From: Gordonia sihwensis NBRC 108236 | GTDB taxonomy: Bacteria > Actinomycetota > Actinomycetes > Mycobacteriales > Mycobacteriaceae | Length of the DNA stretch: 64,000 nucleotides | Assembly: GCF_000333035.1 (NCBI RefSeq) | Contig: NZ_BANU01000001.1 | Coordinates: 124,001 to 188,000 of the forward strand | Direction: 5' to 3' | In this document: piece after piece, positions 55,110 through 64,000 of the stretch | Position numbering within the stretch: position 1 is the stretch's first letter | Layout: each line of letters begins with the position of its first letter | Notes under the pieces: model-generated | Databases searched by the model: none | What the model was told of the DNA's origin: nothing | Seen by the model: only the letters and a program-made list of their open reading frames with translations | Program-made: the position numbers and the translations under genes

Positions 55110-56347
55110 CCAGTCGTCTCGTCAAGATTCAGCTGATCGTCTTCGTGGTGATCGGTGTGCTGGCGATCGTCTACGTCGGTGCCAAGTACGCCCGGCTCGA
55201 CAAGCTGGTCGGCGTCTCCACCTACAAGGTGACCCTGCACATGCCCGACGCGAGCGGCATCTTCACCAACGCGGAGGTGACCTATCGGGGAGTGCCGGTG
55301 GGTCTGGTCGGTGACATGAAGATGGTGCCGAACGGCGTGGACGTGACGCTGGACATGAACTCCGGCGCACCCAAGGTCCCCGCCTCGGCTCAGGCGGTGC
55401 TGGCGAACCGATCGGCGATCGGTGAGCAGTTCATCGACCTGCAGCCCAAGACGAGCGCGGGGCCCTACCTGGAGAACGGATCGCGCATCCAGGGCGCCGA
55501 GACGCCCCCGAAGCTGCAGGACGTCATCGCCGACACGATCAGCCTCACCAAGACCATTCCGGTCGATCAGCTGAGCAGTGTGATCCGTGAACTCGGCACG
55601 GCGTTCAACGGCAAGGGCGAGGACCTCACGCACTTGATCTCGTCCCTGGACAAGCTGTCGAAGGACGGCGTCCGGAACATCGAACCGATCACGCAGCTGC
55701 TGCAGAACTCCAATGTGGTGCTGTCGACGCAGGCCGACCAGTCCGACGAGATCCTCGCATGGTCGAAGAATCTCGACCGGGTCTCCGCCCAGCTGGTGAG
55801 TTCGGATCCGGCGATCCGCCGCATTCTGACGAACGGCCCGCCGGCGGGCACCGCGCTCTCGACCTTCCTGCAGGACAACGGTGCGGATACCACCAAGCTG
55901 ATCCATCAGCTCGGCGGAACCGTTCACGCGGCGGCGCCGGCGTCGTTCGCCACCGGTGCCACCTTCGCGATGCTGTCGGCATTGTCGGCGGGCAGCCACA
56001 GCGCCGCTCCCGGCGACGGCCAGATCCACTTCGGCATCGTTCTGGAGACCGGCAACCCGGTGAGCTGCACCAAGGGCTACGAGAGCACGTGGGCGATGAT
56101 CGCCGAGATGAAGAAGCGCAACCCGAACTTCGACGTCAATTACGACGATTTCCCGTTCAACACGAAGGCCAACTGCAACGTGCCCGAGGGGAACCCCACG
56201 TCGGTCCGCGGTGCCAACCGCGCCGCGCTGGCGAATCCGTACATCGCACAGCCGTGGGACAACACGCCGAAGAAGGATCCGGACAAGTTGAACCTGAATC
56301 CGCTCGCGACCCAGCTGGCCGCTCTGATGGGTGTGCATCCGAAGTGA
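55106..56347 (+). CDS. mceF: Mce family protein MceF
   Basis: A 413-residue protein with the anchor near residues 6-25 (IQLIVFVVIGVLAIVYVGAKY), the MCE domain (VTLHMPDASGIFTNAEVTYRGVPVGLVGDM), a helical region and a C-terminus with CTKGYESTW and NCNVPEGNP, the cysteine pair common in MceF. The start is GTG in a GTGA overlap. Its stop is followed by 79 bp before the first Mas gene. Confidence 0.93.
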   Translation: MTSRLVKIQLIVFVVIGVLAIVYVGAKYARLDKLVGVSTYKVTLHMPDASGIFTNAEVTYRGVPVGLVGDMKMVPNGVDVTLDMNSGAPKVPASAQAVLANRSAIGEQFIDLQPKTSAGPYLENGSRIQGAETPPKLQDVIADTISLTKTIPVDQLSSVIRELGTAFNGKGEDLTHLISSLDKLSKDGVRNIEPITQLLQNSNVVLSTQADQSDEILAWSKNLDRVSAQLVSSDPAIRRILTNGPPAGTALSTFLQDNGADTTKLIHQLGGTVHAAAPASFATGATFAMLSALSAGSHSAAPGDGQIHFGIVLETGNPVSCTKGYESTWAMIAEMKKRNPNFDVNYDDFPFNTKANCNVPEGNPTSVRGANRAALANPYIAQPWDNTPKKDPDKLNLNPLATQLAALMGVHPK

Positions 56348-56426
56348 CGCCCGGCCGATCCGTCGCCGTCTCCGCGGCGGCGACGGATTGGCACGGCGTG
56401 CCTCGCGATGACTACAGTTGCGCTCG

Positions 56427-57305
56427 ATGACACACGAAGACACCAGCCAGCCGCAGGACGAACCGGTGGACGCCGCGACGTCCGCCGAGCCTCCCGTCGC
56501 GTCCGAATCCGCTGAGGCGGACACCGTCGAGGTGAAGTCCGCTGAGGCAGAGACCGCTGAGGTGGAGACCGCTGAGGCAGACGTAGAGGACGACGCTGCC
56601 GAGGACGACGCAGCCGCGCCGAAGCGTTCCCTGCGGTTCTGGTCCCGGTGGTCCAGCGGCACCGAGGAGGCCGACACCGACGACGCGTCCGCGCGGTCGC
56701 CTTTCGCCTCCTTGGCACTGGCTGCCGCCGTCGCGGCTCTCATCGCTGCGGTGGTGTGTCTCGGATACTTCGGCTACACGGGGATCCGCGCATACACGGT
56801 CGACTCGGAGGCCGATCAGCTCCGCAACGAGTCGGTCGATGCGGCCGAGCAGGCCGTCCTCAACATCACCGCGGTGGACCCCAAGGACACCGCGGGCTGG
56901 AAGAAGCGTCTGGAGTCGTCGCTCACCGGAGATGCCCTCAAGCAGGTGAACACCGGCGTCGTGGCCGACGTCGAGCAGCGTGTCGCGGCCTCCGGGGGAC
57001 AGGTCGGCAAACTCGAGTCGCGTATCACGCGCAGCGCCACCACGGAGCTGAGCACCGACGACGACACCGCCACCGTTCTGGTGTTCGCGAACGTCGCATC
57101 GACGATCCCCAATCAGCCCGTCGCGCAGCAACAGATGGGCTTTCTCCTGACGATGGTCGACGTCGACGGTGTGCGTAAGGCGACCAAGGTGGTCGCGCTG
57201 AACCCGATCGACTACACCGACACCGGCTCCGGGGTGTCGACCGCGCCCGGCCAGGGCACCGCGGACCAGTCGCAGGACTCGCAGCCGCAGGAGGGTGGAA
57301 ACTGA
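56427..57305 (+). CDS. Mce-associated membrane protein, first
   Basis: A 292-residue protein: an acidic N-terminal arm (about 1-66) with three consecutive decapeptide-like repeats of the form xAExxTxEVx (residues 28-56), one membrane helix (about 94-118, LALAAAVAALIAAVVCLGYFG) and an extracytoplasmic SnoaL/NTF2-like domain to the end. Mas proteins stabilise their mce operon. ATG at 56427 is preferred; the in-frame upstream start lies 9 bp before. It overlaps the next gene (TGATG). Confidence 0.9.
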   Translation: MTHEDTSQPQDEPVDAATSAEPPVASESAEADTVEVKSAEAETAEVETAEADVEDDAAEDDAAAPKRSLRFWSRWSSGTEEADTDDASARSPFASLALAAAVAALIAAVVCLGYFGYTGIRAYTVDSEADQLRNESVDAAEQAVLNITAVDPKDTAGWKKRLESSLTGDALKQVNTGVVADVEQRVAASGGQVGKLESRITRSATTELSTDDDTATVLVFANVASTIPNQPVAQQQMGFLLTMVDVDGVRKATKVVALNPIDYTDTGSGVSTAPGQGTADQSQDSQPQEGGN

Positions 57306-58066
57306 TGGCCGGCGGACGTCCGAACAAGCCCGGTTCCGGAAAGCGGACACCGAAGGTCGCGGGCCGAGCGGCGCCGCGCGTCACGGTATCGAGGCCGGTT
57401 CAGGCCGACACAGACGAGCAGATGCAGCACTCGACGGTCCCTACCGAGCCCGTCGATACCGCCGGACCCACCGTGTCCGGTGTGGAGCGCAAGCGCCAGG
57501 TGGCCGCGCAGAAGGCGGCCCGGGAAGAGGCCGCCGCTGCCCTGAACCAGGGGCGCCCCCCGCGCGACACCTCGTCGACACTCCGGCTCGCGGCGATCAC
57601 CGGGGCCGTCGCCGTCGTACTCGGCGTCATCGCCACCGTCCTCGCATTCCATCCCGGTGTCACCGTGAGCGACAACCGTGCGTTCGTCGACCAGCGCGAG
57701 ACCGACAAGGTGCTCAGCCAGGCGCGGGCCGGCGCGTGCGCGCCCTTCCAATTCGACTACAAGAAGCTCGACCAGTGGGCCGCGTCCACCCGCGACACCT
57801 TCACCGGTGGAGCGCTCGACCAGTTCGAGACCTTCTTGAAGACGAACCGCAGTGTCATCGAACAGTCCAAGACGGCGTCGGAGTGCCAGATCGACGCTCT
57901 CGGCCTGTCGGACCTCACCGATGATCGCGCGGTGGTGGTCGGCACACTGATCGTGAGCACCTCGCGGGACGGCGTGATCGCCGACTCCCAGGTGCCGCAT
58001 GTCCAGTACACCTTGACCAAGGACGATGGCGGGAATTGGAAGATCAGCGAAGTCGGACAGTTCTGA
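57305..58066 (+). CDS. Mce-associated membrane protein, second
   Basis: A 253-residue protein with a basic/proline-rich N-terminus (GRPNKPGSGKRTPKVAGRA), one membrane helix near 97-117 (LAAITGAVAVVLGVIATVLAF) and an NTF2-like outer domain (about 125-253). It completes the operon from mceG on, all with overlaps or tiny gaps. Its stop is the last of the mce run; rpoB follows after 319 bp. Confidence 0.9.
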   Translation: MAGGRPNKPGSGKRTPKVAGRAAPRVTVSRPVQADTDEQMQHSTVPTEPVDTAGPTVSGVERKRQVAAQKAAREEAAAALNQGRPPRDTSSTLRLAAITGAVAVVLGVIATVLAFHPGVTVSDNRAFVDQRETDKVLSQARAGACAPFQFDYKKLDQWAASTRDTFTGGALDQFETFLKTNRSVIEQSKTASECQIDALGLSDLTDDRAVVVGTLIVSTSRDGVIADSQVPHVQYTLTKDDGGNWKISEVGQF

Positions 58067-58385
58067 TCGAGGGCGCTGAACAGGCTTTTCTGACCGATTC
58101 GGCGCGTTTCGCTTGACGTGACAGCCTCGGCACGTCACGCTGTCACAAGTTGATTGTCTCCAGGTAGGCAGCCGTCGACAATCATTCTCCGGCAGGGGTA
58201 TACCCATTGCCATAGATATCTGATACAGTTGGACGTTGCGCTGGCTGCCTCCTGTCCGCTGATCGATCATCCTTCCAGCCCTCCCTCCGGGGACGGTTCT
58301 CGGGTGTGATGTTTGTGCAGGTCGCACGACCACCGCAGGCCACCATGGCCACGCACCGAGAAACTTCGTGTTGGAAGGACGCATC
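58067..58385 (+). promoter_or_regulatory. rpoB upstream region with nested dyads
   Basis: No gene is seen in these 319 bp. Near 58114-58146, TGACGTG/CACGTCA (58114-58120, 58131-58137) and GTGACAG/CTGTCAC (58118-58124, 58140-58146) interleave. TGATTGTC at 58151-58158 repeats inverted as GACAATCA at 58177-58184. An AT-rich stretch at about 58198-58230 (with GATATCTGATACAG) probably holds the rpoBC promoter, but the boxes are not settled. The rpoB ribosome site is GGAAGGA at 58373-58379. Confidence 0.5.

Positions 58386-64000
<5,615 letters not shown>

Overview
The window is high-GC actinobacterial chromosome from a mycolic-acid-producing member of the Mycobacteriales. Gordonia or a close relative is the best guess from the content; this is inferred, because no database was searched. 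The evidence is gene order: a menaquinone block (menA, menE, DUF3349, pitA, menB, menD, menG, menJ, grcC, htpX), then tRNA-Tyr/Thr/Met, rpmG, a HadA-HadB fusion, tRNA-Trp, secE, nusG, rplK, rplA, rplJ, rplL, a full mce operon, rpoB and rpoC. This parallels the Mycobacterium tuberculosis Rv0534c-Rv0668 interval but lacks its mycolate methyltransferase genes.

Layout. 1-6.2 kb holds a BldC-like regulator, a small DUF4229 membrane protein, a Cds1-like PLP enzyme, a MacB-type ABC ATPase with its FtsX-fold permease, and an HTH/Clp-N pair with a clear promoter-operator. 6.2-29.5 kb is the dispersed menaquinone region (menA, menE, menB, menD, menG, menJ, grcC). It is interleaved with a secreted PE-PPE esterase, phosphate transport, an LLM oxidoreductase, an MFS exporter, an acyl-CoA catabolic run (HIBYL-CoA hydrolase, enoyl-CoA hydratase, TetR, thioesterase), an enoyl-reductase-like protein and a 13E12-family HNH element. 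menC is not in the cluster. 29.5-30.7 kb carries a small XRE/membrane-protein operon with a perfect 15-bp dyad, and yajQ. 30.8-35.6 kb is tRNA and translation/transcription machinery plus the fused mycolate dehydratase HadAB. 35.6-44.3 kb is accessory: a citrate-type transporter with its two-component system, a DUF2786/metallohydrolase pair, a CocE/NonD hydrolase and a GH76-like protein. 44.4-64 kb is rplJL, an unbroken thirteen-gene run from the lower part of the rplJ leader through mceG-yrbEA-yrbEB-mceA-F-mas-mas, then rpoB and the 5' part of rpoC.

How it works together. The men genes and GrcC make menaquinone and its prenyl tail, and MenJ saturates the tail. HadAB supplies the dehydratase step of FAS-II mycolate elongation. 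MceG, the YrbE pair and MceA-F form an ATP-driven lipid importer stabilised by the two Mas proteins. The rest is core ribosome and RNA polymerase.

No CRISPR array, prophage, plasmid gene or defence island is visible. The least explained item is the autoregulated HTH/Clp-N module at 5.2-6.2 kb: a twin operator, an apparently leaderless transcript, and an Arg/Gly-rich linker between two Clp-N half repeats without any AAA+ ATPase.
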